Positions 1 to 7,229 of a stretch of DNA of 26,791 nt are shown here, in pieces. The translations under genes and the position numbers were made by a program. The notes under the pieces were generated by a model. It saw only the letters and a program-made list of their open reading frames with translations. It did no database searches and was not told the origin of the DNA. The stretch is from an uncultured Veillonella sp. (lineage in GTDB: Bacteria > Bacillota > Negativicutes > Veillonellales > Veillonellaceae): the NCBI GenBank assembly GCA_934202215.1, contig CAKPXR010000018.1, forward strand, positions 1 to 26,791. Direction: 5' to 3'. How positions within the stretch are numbered: position 1 is the first letter of the stretch; each line of letters opens with the position of its first letter.

Positions 1-31
1 TTCTTTCCTTTTCTCTAAGAAATTTTGCCGA

Positions 32-50
32 CCCCCAGTTTAACTGGGGG
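32..50. repeat. perfect hairpin, possible IS200/IS605-type end
   Basis: Two 9-base arms, CCCCCAGTT and AACTGGGGG, flank a single T. The hairpin lies directly before the point (about base 60) where recognisable IS3 transposase sequence begins. C-rich/G-rich subterminal hairpins of this kind are typical of IS200/IS605 ends. No tnpA or tnpB coding sequence is visible in the 31 bases before it, so the assignment is inferred from shape and position only. Confidence 0.4.
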
Positions 51-57
51 ATTAGTC

Positions 58-129
58 ATGCCTATTCGGCGTACATTAAAAGGAATGAGTCCGGTAGAAT
101 ACCGAACTCATTCCCAAAAAGTAGCTTAA
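58..129 (+). pseudogene. 3' fragment of IS3-family (IS150-like) transposase OrfB
   Basis: The reading frame ending at the TAA at 127-129 contains the stretch LKGMSPVEYRTH, the hallmark C-terminus of IS3/IS150-group OrfB transposases, which sits after the DDE catalytic core. Only about 20 codons remain. Upstream the frame runs into the hairpin at 32-50 and then a stop at 16-18, so the catalytic domain is missing here and this copy cannot be active. The break at about base 60 suggests that another element inserted, or a rearrangement, separated it from the rest of the gene. Confidence 0.75.
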
Positions 130-135
130 TTATAT

Positions 136-161
136 CTGTCCAAGAAAATGGGTGCAGATCA
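136..161. mobile_element. right terminal inverted repeat of the IS3-family element
   Basis: Just after the transposase stop codon comes a stretch with TGTCCAA, then GGGTGCAGATCA, ending in CA. IS3-family elements end in TG...CA, with the right repeat a few bases past the orfB stop. The matching left end is not in the window. Confidence 0.6.
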
Positions 162-238
162 AAAGGTCAGTCCCTTTCCTTATACGCACTCAATATGTAC
201 CATTGAATTCAATATAATTAATATATAGATCAGTATAT

Positions 239-279
239 AAAAACGCTAGCATAGAGAAATTCTCATTGCTAGCGTTTTT
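239..279. terminator. bidirectional terminator after the DUF445 pair
   Basis: The arms AAAAACGCTAGCA and TGCTAGCGTTTTT pair perfectly, and an inner GAGAA/TTCTC stem extends the hairpin. Both strands have a T-run after the stem. It sits about 50 bases past the stop of the leftward DUF445 operon and also closes off the IS remnant. Confidence 0.85.
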
Positions 280-331
280 ATATTATGTAGTATTTAATTA
301 TGTAGCGCTGAATTATTTAGCCGTTAATTGT

Positions 332-1645
332 TTAGCCTATGAATTGTTGCCATAATGGCATATACACATATTCGAGGAATGTCCATACAACAAGGCCTGC
401 AATAGCCCCAACAATAGCACCATTGATACGGATCCAGCTGAGGTCATCCTCCACCTTAGATTCGATAAAGTAAATAAATTTCTCTGTACTAAGGCCACCT
501 AAAACTTGGCGTATAATTGTTTCAATGAGGTCATAACCTTGTTCAAGCACATATATACCAATATTGTGCAATGTGTCTTCTATACGGTTTCTCAAATCTT
601 CGGATTGACCATATACGGTCCACAATTCAAGAGCAATATTCACGAGAACTTGTGCTGGTGTTTCCCCATTTTCATCCCCTACGAGTAACAATTCCTCTAC
701 ATAAGGGCATAAATGGTTTTCAATGACAGATTCCCAGTCTTGTTCTCGAATCCAACGTTCCCACGCTTCATCGAGAGCATCACAAACCTCGCGATTCTCT
801 TCTATATGACGAATTGGATCTACCCATTGGCGAAGCCATGCAGTCCGTTCAGGACTATTAGGTCGTTTCCAATTTTCAAGCATAGCATAGGCCTCTTGAA
901 CAATCGCCTGTGCCATTTCTTCGTAGTTCACCACATCTGTAGCCTCAGACATGGAGATAAGGAAATCAGACCAAAAGCCTTTTCGCTTTTTCTTATGTGC
1001 CTCTTCTGCTACAACAGCTGTAAGCCATGTAACCATAGCTGGATGATTGATACGTTCTTGAATTACGTTCAATACCTGTACAACCATGCCTTCATAGCGA
1101 TTATGTTCACATAAGTCGAGCAACACGTGTTTTAACACAGGTACAAGGGAATGTTTTTGAAGCAATCCACGAATGCGTTTTGCCCCCCATTGAGCCCATT
1201 CCTCGCTCGTTTGAGACTTCCATAACAGATGTAACCCTTGATGAATTACAAGACGTGCAGCCCGTTGACCTTCTGGAGACAACAAAAACTTCTCGAATAG
1301 TGGCACAAATTGAACATTGCTCAATAACGCTTTGCACCGTTCCTTCGTGAGCATCTTTGTCTCAACGAGCTTGATAACACCATTGATGAGTCGATCTTTA
1401 TTACGAGGAATTAATGCTGTATGATACGGGAACCCTAGTGGCTTACGGAATAAGGCAGTTACGGCAAACCAGTCCGCCACACTACCGATAAGTGCAGACT
1501 GTACAGCCCAATACAGAGGCTGATACCAGCTTTCACGGCCATAGAAAAATTGACCTATGAAAACAAAACAGTACAATACGGCAGTCAAACCAAGAATACC
1601 ATTAGCACGTTGCCGTAAGGTGAGGGATTTCAAATACTGAATCAT
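332..1645 (-). CDS. DUF445 family membrane protein (second of a pair)
   Basis: A 437-residue protein of the DUF445 (YheB/YjiN-like) family. The family signature is visible near residues 50-80: a hydrophobic stretch with SADWFAVTALF-like sequence (here SVADWFAVTALFRKPLG), then an IPRNKDRLI segment. There is a transmembrane segment near residues 15-35 and another close to the C-terminus (about 410-430), with a long soluble helical region between. In B. subtilis the family has been linked to the cell envelope or spore coat, but no reaction is known. The ATG overlaps the stop of the upstream paralogue in an ATGA arrangement, with GAGGGGGTG as ribosome binding site inside the upstream gene, so the two are probably translationally coupled. 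A strong terminator follows. Confidence 0.85.
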   Translation of the reverse strand: MIQYLKSLTLRQRANGILGLTAVLYCFVFIGQFFYGRESWYQPLYWAVQSALIGSVADWFAVTALFRKPLGFPYHTALIPRNKDRLINGVIKLVETKMLTKERCKALLSNVQFVPLFEKFLLSPEGQRAARLVIHQGLHLLWKSQTSEEWAQWGAKRIRGLLQKHSLVPVLKHVLLDLCEHNRYEGMVVQVLNVIQERINHPAMVTWLTAVVAEEAHKKKRKGFWSDFLISMSEATDVVNYEEMAQAIVQEAYAMLENWKRPNSPERTAWLRQWVDPIRHIEENREVCDALDEAWERWIREQDWESVIENHLCPYVEELLLVGDENGETPAQVLVNIALELWTVYGQSEDLRNRIEDTLHNIGIYVLEQGYDLIETIIRQVLGGLSTEKFIYFIESKVEDDLSWIRINGAIVGAIAGLVVWTFLEYVYMPLWQQFIG

Positions 1646-2880
1646 TTGAACACCCCCTCTACCAAAAGGTATAAGCCGTAGAATATACCACCTAAAACAG
1701 CCCCTACGAGGGAGCCATTGATACGAACCATTTGAAGGTCATAGTACATCTTACCTCGTACAATTTGAGTAATTTCATCAGGAGAGTATCGAGATAATTC
1801 CTGGCCCACCACCTTATCGATGAGAGGGTTCAATTTTTGTAACCACGGAATACACCGTAGCAAGAAGAACCGTTCAAACGGAGCTTGCTTATCCGGGTTC
1901 AACAAAATTTCTGTACCGAGCATGTTAAAGCGACCAATAACGATGTCCATGAGGCGTTTCCAGTCCACCGTATCACCATCGATGAGCTTGCCTTCCCATT
2001 CTTCGAGAACCATCTTAATCCATTGATCTTTATGCTCTTCGATGAAAGCTTGCCACTCTGCATTAGTTTCCAAATTATTGAAGAAACGAATGGCTTGTCC
2101 CCATACGTAACGACCTAAAGCGGAGTCAATGGACTCATTACCCTTAAGAAATTGAACAGCCTTTTTCTGTACCGTTTCTACCAATCGTTCTGGTGAAAGC
2201 CCATCACCGCCAAAGGCAATGGCCAATTCACGGAAGAAGGAGTCCTTCGTATAGGTTTTCATAATATCTAGCATAACGCGGTACAAGTACGGATATACTT
2301 GATTAGATGCAATAACACGCTGACAAGTACGGTTAAAGTAAAGCCAGAAAATGCTGGCCGTATGACGTTCTAACATACAACGGCCAAACAAAATAACGAG
2401 CGGTGTCGCCTTCCAGTTTGTAACGCCTTTGTATATGGCTTTATTGATTTCCTGACGCATAGGTTCAATGTCCATATGAGACAAGACCTGATTACCTACA
2501 CCATATAAAATATCGCGCATTTGGTCTTGTCCTACATCACTCATGCCATATTCAATAATGCGGACCATAACCCGTTCTTTTTTGATGGCATAGTACATTT
2601 GAGGCACCCGCAATAGTTCTTCACTGAGCATAGTGCGCCCCATTTGTATAAGACGTTCCTTACTGCGTGGTAAGATAGCAGTCTTAAAAGGTATCCCCAA
2701 AGGTTTTGTAAAGAGCGCCGTTACTGCATACCAGTCTGCTAAGCCACCAATCATGGCTGCCCCAGATACGTGCATGATAAACGCCCAAAACATATCTTGC
2801 CGTTGTGGATATGAAATTAAAAATATAATAGCCATGACAACTAATAGGGTAGTTGCCACTGGTTTAGTTTTCATCATCAC
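1642..2880 (-). CDS. DUF445 family membrane protein (first of a pair)
   Basis: A 412-residue DUF445 protein, paralogous to its downstream neighbour: both carry an ADWYAVTALF/ADWFAVTALF block, an IPRSKERLI/IPRNKDRLI block and a C-terminal RINGSLVGAVLGG/RINGAIVGAIAG membrane segment. The N-terminus has a transmembrane helix within the first 30 residues. The start is one of three consecutive ATG codons preceded by AGGATCAA; I take the first, but any is possible. The 4-base overlap with the next gene implies one mRNA. The two similar but not identical subunits could form a hetero-oligomer; this is inference. Function is unknown. Confidence 0.83.
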   Translation of the reverse strand: MMMKTKPVATTLLVVMAIIFLISYPQRQDMFWAFIMHVSGAAMIGGLADWYAVTALFTKPLGIPFKTAILPRSKERLIQMGRTMLSEELLRVPQMYYAIKKERVMVRIIEYGMSDVGQDQMRDILYGVGNQVLSHMDIEPMRQEINKAIYKGVTNWKATPLVILFGRCMLERHTASIFWLYFNRTCQRVIASNQVYPYLYRVMLDIMKTYTKDSFFRELAIAFGGDGLSPERLVETVQKKAVQFLKGNESIDSALGRYVWGQAIRFFNNLETNAEWQAFIEEHKDQWIKMVLEEWEGKLIDGDTVDWKRLMDIVIGRFNMLGTEILLNPDKQAPFERFFLLRCIPWLQKLNPLIDKVVGQELSRYSPDEITQIVRGKMYYDLQMVRINGSLVGAVLGGIFYGLYLLVEGVFK

Positions 2881-2949
2881 TTGATCCTAACTTACTAAAT
2901 TACGTATACAGACTCTCCCCATATAACGTAGTGACCATAGAGGCCACGA

Positions 2950-2980
2950 ACTTTCACGGACTACAACAACTTGTGAAAGT
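2950..2980. promoter_or_regulatory. inverted repeat ACTTTCAC...GTGAAAGT upstream of the DUF445 operon
   Basis: Eight-base arms (2950-2957 and 2973-2980) separated by 15 bases lie in the 152-base gap that must hold the DUF445 operon promoter. The right arm is a copy of a motif seen upstream of several other genes in the window (see findings). Function unproven. Confidence 0.4.
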
Positions 2981-3032
2981 ATATTTAATATGCGTATCCA
3001 TCATCTGCTAGAGCATCTGATTAACACCTCAG

Positions 3033-3734
3033 TTAAAATGTGCATTCATCGCCTTCTTTTTGAGGTTCCCATACAGGGACATCGCCAAAGAGAGCTTTAA
3101 AATACACAGATGGTGTCCATAGTGGACCATTTAAATGCATCGGAACAAAGGCTTTTTTCACCTCTACACGGCGCAAAAACTCAATGGCGCCCCACTCCAT
3201 AGCCTCTTCCAAACGATTATCTACAGGGAACATCGCTACATCGACAGACAAACCATCCAATTCTTTGAACTCACGCCAGGCCATACGCTTTGCATCAGCA
3301 TTATTCTCCGGCGTATCGCCAAGCCAATGCCACCAGTTAAGGTCGCCAGCGTGGAAGATAGAATCAGAATCGATATTAGCAGTATTTGTCTTTACGTAGA
3401 AAGAGCCACCTTCATCGGTACTGCCATACATATGAATGCCTACATCATCTAATGTCGCATCATGACCTGGGCGCATGGTAATGCATTTCTTTACCTTGCC
3501 TTCTAAGGGTACATCTTGATGGCAAATGTAGCGTGTTTGAGGACCATCAAATTCTGTAATGGATGGATTAAAATGATCTGCATGAACATGGCTTACAAAG
3601 AACCAAAGCTCACGACCACGCTTTGCTAATTGCCAAACAATATTGTTAGGATCTTTATAATAATCAAACACATAGCAACGCTTACCGTCGTCTACAAGGA
3701 AGCCGCTATGCGCTAAAAAAGTAACATTCAACAT
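3033..3734 (-). CDS. MBL-fold metallo-hydrolase
   Basis: A 233-residue metallo-beta-lactamase-fold protein. The dinuclear zinc motif HxHxDH reads HVHADH at about residues 49-54. It is preceded by the usual beta-strand start (VTFLAHSGFLV) and followed by HAGDLNWWHW, which supplies a further metal ligand region, and HLNGPLW near the C-terminus. The arrangement resembles the UlaG/YtkL-like branch rather than true lactamases; the substrate cannot be read from the sequence. I chose the ATG at 3734 over the in-frame TTG nine bases upstream, because the AGAGG site is only two bases from the TTG. It stands alone, with no sign of an operon. Confidence 0.8.
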   Translation of the reverse strand: MLNVTFLAHSGFLVDDGKRCYVFDYYKDPNNIVWQLAKRGRELWFFVSHVHADHFNPSITEFDGPQTRYICHQDVPLEGKVKKCITMRPGHDATLDDVGIHMYGSTDEGGSFYVKTNTANIDSDSIFHAGDLNWWHWLGDTPENNADAKRMAWREFKELDGLSVDVAMFPVDNRLEEAMEWGAIEFLRRVEVKKAFVPMHLNGPLWTPSVYFKALFGDVPVWEPQKEGDECTF

Positions 3735-3913
3735 TATTATCAATACCTCTCATTTATTGAGAATTTATATCATTCGTATTGTTTATTATACCATATTTTT
3801 CTTAATACATGGCAGAAAAACACAGATACTTTAAGATATATTACCATATTTGCTATTCATCATGGATACTGTACAAATGATTAAGATATTCCTATAATAA
3901 TCTTATAATAACC

Positions 3914-3942
3914 TTGTTCTAATGACTTAATATACATAGATA
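3914..3942 (+). promoter_or_regulatory. candidate promoter of the esterase gene
   Basis: TTGTTC at 3914-3919 and TAGATA at 3937-3942 are separated by 17 bases. The predicted start point falls at about 3949, immediately before an ACTTTCACAA motif and the ribosome binding site. Two further TATAAT hexamers lie upstream (3895-3910), so the choice is uncertain. Confidence 0.4.
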
Positions 3943-3979
3943 GCATTTTAACTTTCACAAAAGAGAAAGGAATATAGAT

Positions 3980-4864
3980 ATGAATGAGCAACAATTTCAA
4001 TTACCTCCTGATTGGAACGTTCCCGAAGCAGATTTCTCTAGCTATGCACGTGCTATGGCAGAACCGGAACCCTATAAATTACACGAAGATGCAAGAAAAA
4101 AAGAGACCACTCCTACAGGCACTCTACATGCTTTTACATTAGAAGATTGTTTAACCTATCCAAAGGTAAGCCACGACTATTGGTTATATGTACCGGCACA
4201 ATATGAAGGAAGTACCCCTGCAAACCTTATAGTGTTCTTAGATGGCCTATTATATGAAGAGCAATGCCATGTATCAACAGTACTAGATAATTTAATTGAT
4301 ACAGGCGATCTACCTCCTACTATCGCAGTTTTTATCGCCCCAGGCCCTAACGGTCCAGGTTTGCCAATCTATGGCGGTAACGACAATCGCAGCATAGAAT
4401 ACGATAGTGCCAATGAGGCATATGGTACATTTTTAGAAACAGAATTACTACCTATTATAGAAGAGGAATATGTTATTTCAAAAGATCCTACACACAGAGC
4501 TATTTGTGGATATAGCTCTGGCGGTTTAGCAGCTTTTGGCACAGCTTGGTTTAAACCACACCTCTTCAATAAACTACTATTAAATAGTGCAAGCTTTACT
4601 AATATCCGCGGTGGTCATGAATTCCTAACTAAAGTAAGAACCGAGGACAAACGACCACTTAAAATTTGGCTAGGTACAGGAAAAAAAGATTTAAATGTTA
4701 TCTTTGGTAACTGGAAAATTGCCAATGAATACATGGCTTCATCGTTAGCCTATAAAGGATATGAGCACCAACTTCATATTAGTGAAGGTGGTCATACACT
4801 TCACTATCTATCCTCTGTCTTACCTGATGCATTACGTTGGCTATTTTCTAATCATAAACCTTAA
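3980..4864 (+). CDS. alpha/beta hydrolase, esterase D/enterochelin-esterase-like
   Basis: A 294-residue cytoplasmic-looking protein (no signal peptide) of the putative esterase family that includes esterase D, Fes and IroE. Visible landmarks are a YWLYVPAQY strand near residue 68, an LIVFLDG strand near 83-89, and the nucleophile elbow GYSSGG at 177-182 with Ser179. An acid is likely near Asp237 (LGTGKKD), and the catalytic His272 lies in GGHTLHY. These fit a serine hydrolase acting on an ester; a siderophore ester is possible, but no siderophore gene is nearby. The ATG is preceded by AAAGGA. It is monocistronic, closed by a strong shared terminator. Confidence 0.82.
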   Translation: MNEQQFQLPPDWNVPEADFSSYARAMAEPEPYKLHEDARKKETTPTGTLHAFTLEDCLTYPKVSHDYWLYVPAQYEGSTPANLIVFLDGLLYEEQCHVSTVLDNLIDTGDLPPTIAVFIAPGPNGPGLPIYGGNDNRSIEYDSANEAYGTFLETELLPIIEEEYVISKDPTHRAICGYSSGGLAAFGTAWFKPHLFNKLLLNSASFTNIRGGHEFLTKVRTEDKRPLKIWLGTGKKDLNVIFGNWKIANEYMASSLAYKGYEHQLHISEGGHTLHYLSSVLPDALRWLFSNHKP

Positions 4865-4873
4865 AATAACCAC

Positions 4874-4914
4874 AAAGGGCTATCCCTCATCATTATCATG
4901 AGGGATAGCCCTTT
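4874..4914. terminator. bidirectional terminator between convergent genes
   Basis: A 17-base perfect stem (4874-4890 with 4898-4914) and a 7-base loop. The stem begins with AAAGGGCTATCC and the other arm ends in CCCTTT. It serves the esterase gene (+) and the HxlR gene (-). Confidence 0.9.
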
Positions 4915-4938
4915 CTTAGAATTTATAATAAATTCAAT

Positions 4939-5295
4939 TTAAATACGACCTGAAGATTTCATATAATCAATATATTGATTACCCCAAGTTTCAAGGGATG
5001 CGAGAACAGATTTAAAGCCTGCCCCTACCTCAGTAAGGCTGTATTCAACCTTTGGTGGAATGGTGCCATATACCTCACGGTGTACGAGGCCATCATCCTC
5101 AAGCTGGCGCAATGCTCTTGTAAGCGTAGCTTGTGTAATAGGATGTAAGCGGCGTTCTAGTTCACGAAATCGCACAGGACCTTCTGCCAATTCGTGCATA
5201 ATCAATAATGACCATTTGCCGGCTAATAACTTTTGACTCGTTGCAAAGGGACAGCGCCCTACCAATTCGTGAACATTTACGAGTTGCTCTGCCAT
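4939..5295 (-). CDS. HxlR-family winged-helix transcriptional regulator
   Basis: A 118-residue single-domain regulator. It shows the HxlR pattern: CPF near the N-terminus (Cys15), the KWSLLIMHEL helix, the recognition helix around TQATLTRALRQLEDDGL, and the wing VPPKVEYSLTE-like strand (here IPPKVEYSLTEVG). HxlR proteins such as HypR and YodB in B. subtilis sense aldehydes, quinones or disulfide stress through this N-terminal Cys. It is divergent from the NAD(P)-binding/dioxygenase pair at 5629-7068, which is its most likely target. A GGAGAA site precedes the ATG. Confidence 0.9.
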   Translation of the reverse strand: MAEQLVNVHELVGRCPFATSQKLLAGKWSLLIMHELAEGPVRFRELERRLHPITQATLTRALRQLEDDGLVHREVYGTIPPKVEYSLTEVGAGFKSVLASLETWGNQYIDYMKSSGRI

Positions 5296-5430
5296 GGTAA
5301 TTCTCCTTTTCTATTTCTATAACGTTGTTCAAATCATATCACAAATTTTTAGTATTGCAAGCATTTTATAGTATCTTTTTTTAGGGTACAAAACTTTTTG
5401 AAAAATTTTTATCCAGTAATCATCATAATT

Positions 5431-5446
5431 CTATCACTTTTGATAG
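5431..5446. promoter_or_regulatory. candidate HxlR operator
   Basis: CTATCA and TGATAG arms, separated by four bases, lie 20-35 bases upstream of the candidate promoter for the rightward genes, in the 333-base gap between the regulator and its presumed targets. The rest of that gap is AT-rich and shows no gene. Confidence 0.35.
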
Positions 5447-5468
5447 TACCTATCCAAAATAATTCTAC

Positions 5469-5497
5469 TATTCAAAATATTTGCACACCTATATAAT
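5469..5497 (+). promoter_or_regulatory. candidate promoter of the 5629-7068 operon
   Basis: TATAAT at 5492-5497 has a weak -35 (TATTCA at 5469-5474) at 17 bases. A poor -35 is what one would expect of an activated or tightly controlled promoter. The leader would be about 125 bases long and contains an ACTTTCACAA motif at 5606-5615 next to the AAAGGAG site. Confidence 0.45.
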
Positions 5498-5628
5498 GAG
5501 GTCATCAGCTGAACACAATAACAATTGCTAAGTAAACTTTACTAACATGTATATGGATATAAAATACTCAATTACATTTAAAGGACTATGCTCTCAATAA
5601 AAGAGACTTTCACAAAAGGAGAATCAAC

Positions 5629-6258
5629 ATGAACATTTTAGTAATCGGTGCAAACGGTAAAGCAGGTCATCGCATTGTAGAAAAAGCCCTCAAAGCAGGT
5701 CATCAAGTAACAGGCGTTGTTCGCCGCGAAGGTGCGATTAAAGGTATTCCAACCATCGTAAAAGATGCATTGCAATTAACAAAACAAGAACTAACTCAAT
5801 TTGATGTAGTAGTAAATGCCACAAGCGCTTTCACACCAGATATGTATCATTTACCAGCAGATTTGACATTATTATTAGTGAAAACATTGACTAATACAAA
5901 TACACGCCTCATAGCTATAGGTGGTGCAGGCAGTCTCTATGTAGACGAAGAGCACACAGTTCAACTAAATGATACACCAGAGTTTCCTCCAGAATTCCTA
6001 GTTCGTTCCAAAACTCATGCTAAATCTGACGATATCTTGCGTAAATTCAGCAATGTAGACTGGACAATGTTTACCCCACCACCAATCTTAGATGCAGAAG
6101 GTCCAGAATCTAATGACTATGTATTAGGTAATGAAAATGTTATCTTGAACAAAGAAGGCAAGCCTTATATCTCTTATGATACATTCGCACAAATTCTAGT
6201 AGACGAAATCAACAATCACAAGTTTGGTCGTCAACGCTTTACTGCAGTACAAAATTAA
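5629..6258 (+). CDS. NAD(P)-binding Rossmann-fold protein (NmrA/YwnB-like)
   Basis: A 209-residue short epimerase-like protein with the dinucleotide motif GANGKAG at residues 7-13, followed by the basic VVRR segment expected for NADP(H). An AIGGAGSLYV strand near residue 100 matches the position where NmrA-like and BLVRB-like proteins bind the cofactor. It has no classical YxxxK catalytic pair that I can place with confidence, so it may be a sensor or a flavin/quinone reductase-like enzyme. AAAGGAG lies eight bases before the ATG. Twenty-four bases separate it from the dioxygenase gene, so the two form an operon, probably controlled by the divergent HxlR regulator. Confidence 0.85.
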   Translation: MNILVIGANGKAGHRIVEKALKAGHQVTGVVRREGAIKGIPTIVKDALQLTKQELTQFDVVVNATSAFTPDMYHLPADLTLLLVKTLTNTNTRLIAIGGAGSLYVDEEHTVQLNDTPEFPPEFLVRSKTHAKSDDILRKFSNVDWTMFTPPPILDAEGPESNDYVLGNENVILNKEGKPYISYDTFAQILVDEINNHKFGRQRFTAVQN

Positions 6259-6282
6259 CTCATATAATAAGTAGGTGATATT

Positions 6283-7068
6283 ATGAAACGCATGCCAACA
6301 TTATTTATCGGGCACGACAGCCCTATGATGGCTTTAGAACATACAGAAACAACAAATACATTTAAAACTATTGGTGAAAATATAATCGACAATTACGGAA
6401 AACCAAAGGCCATCCTCGCTATTTCAGCCCACTGGTATGCCGACGGCACCTATATTCAAAGTGCAGAGAACCCAAAGCAGATTTATGATATGTACGGATT
6501 TCCGCAAGAGCTTTACGAAATTGTATATCCTGCCAAGGGCGGTAGCACGTTAACAAACAAAGTACAACAATTACTGGGTAACTCCGTTTCTATAAATGAC
6601 AGCTGGGGGATCGATCATGGTATGTGGACCATTCTTGTTCACATGTTCCCTGATGCATCGATACCGGTTGTCCAATTATCTATCAACAAATATTTAAGTC
6701 CTAACGAAATGTATGAACTAGGCGTAAAATTACAAGCATTACGCGATGAGGGGTATCTCATCATGGGCAGCGGTAACATCGTTCACAATCTAAGACAATT
6801 GGAATGGGATAATCCGTCAGGCACCCCTGCTACAATAGAGTTTGATCAATACATTAGTAATGCTGTTTTAAATAATGATGTTAACACCATTATTAACTAC
6901 ACAGAACATCCTCATGCCAGTTATGCAGCACCTACACCAGATCACTACCTTCCATTAATATACATTATGGGCGCTAGTGAAGGTGCTAAACCTACTGTTT
7001 TTAATCAAAGCTATAACACTGGATCATTATCTATGACTGGATTTATATTTGAAGACAACAACAAATAG
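6283..7068 (+). CDS. LigB/DODA-type extradiol ring-cleavage dioxygenase (YgiD-like)
   Basis: A 261-residue class III extradiol dioxygenase of the YgiD/4,5-DOPA-dioxygenase family. Metal and active-site landmarks are all present: GHDSPM at 10-15 (His11), ISAHW at 47-51 (His50), WGIDHGMW at 108-115, GSGNIVHNL at 162-170 (His168) and PTPDHYLPL at 217-225 (His221). Most family members read GHGSP, so Asp12 here is a small departure. In known members a zinc or ferrous ion opens a catechol ring using oxygen. For an anaerobe, a role in detoxifying catechols or in quinone/aldehyde stress is plausible, but inferred from the HxlR partner. It is cotranscribed with the gene before it (AGTAGGTG site). Confidence 0.86.
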   Translation: MKRMPTLFIGHDSPMMALEHTETTNTFKTIGENIIDNYGKPKAILAISAHWYADGTYIQSAENPKQIYDMYGFPQELYEIVYPAKGGSTLTNKVQQLLGNSVSINDSWGIDHGMWTILVHMFPDASIPVVQLSINKYLSPNEMYELGVKLQALRDEGYLIMGSGNIVHNLRQLEWDNPSGTPATIEFDQYISNAVLNNDVNTIINYTEHPHASYAAPTPDHYLPLIYIMGASEGAKPTVFNQSYNTGSLSMTGFIFEDNNK

Positions 7069-7103
7069 AAATAAATAGTAAGATTACAGTATACAAAAAC
7101 TAT

Positions 7104-7159
7104 AAAAGAGCCTCTATGGATATTCCATCACCAACAAGGGATCCATAGAGGCTCTTTTT
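7104..7159. terminator. terminator between convergent genes
   Basis: AAAAGAGCCTCTATGGAT (7104-7121) pairs with its exact complement at 7141-7158 across a 19-base loop, followed by a T-run on the plus strand and an equivalent one on the minus strand. It ends only about 12 bases from the out-of-frame stop at 7171 of the neighbouring leftward gene, which supports that position as the original end of that gene. Confidence 0.85.
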
Positions 7160-7170
7160 ATATATTAAGT

Positions 7171-7229
7171 TTATACTTCAACAAGTTGTTTTACATCATA
7201 TTTGAAAGCAGCCGTTCTTTCAGCAGCCG
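7171..7229 (-). pseudogene. out-of-frame 3' tail of the 7220-7966 gene
   Basis: In the +1 frame relative to the preceding gene, the codons after the A7 run read TAAERTAAFKYDVKQLVEV, a natural-looking helical C-terminus. They stop at 7171, twelve bases from the terminator stem. There is no separate start codon or ribosome binding site for this tail. Confidence 0.5.

Noticed and set aside
713..1114. 133-codon rightward ORF opposite the DUF445 gene
   Set aside because: Antisense to a clear family protein; composition (Phe, Cys, His rich) is that of a shadow frame, and no ribosome site precedes it.
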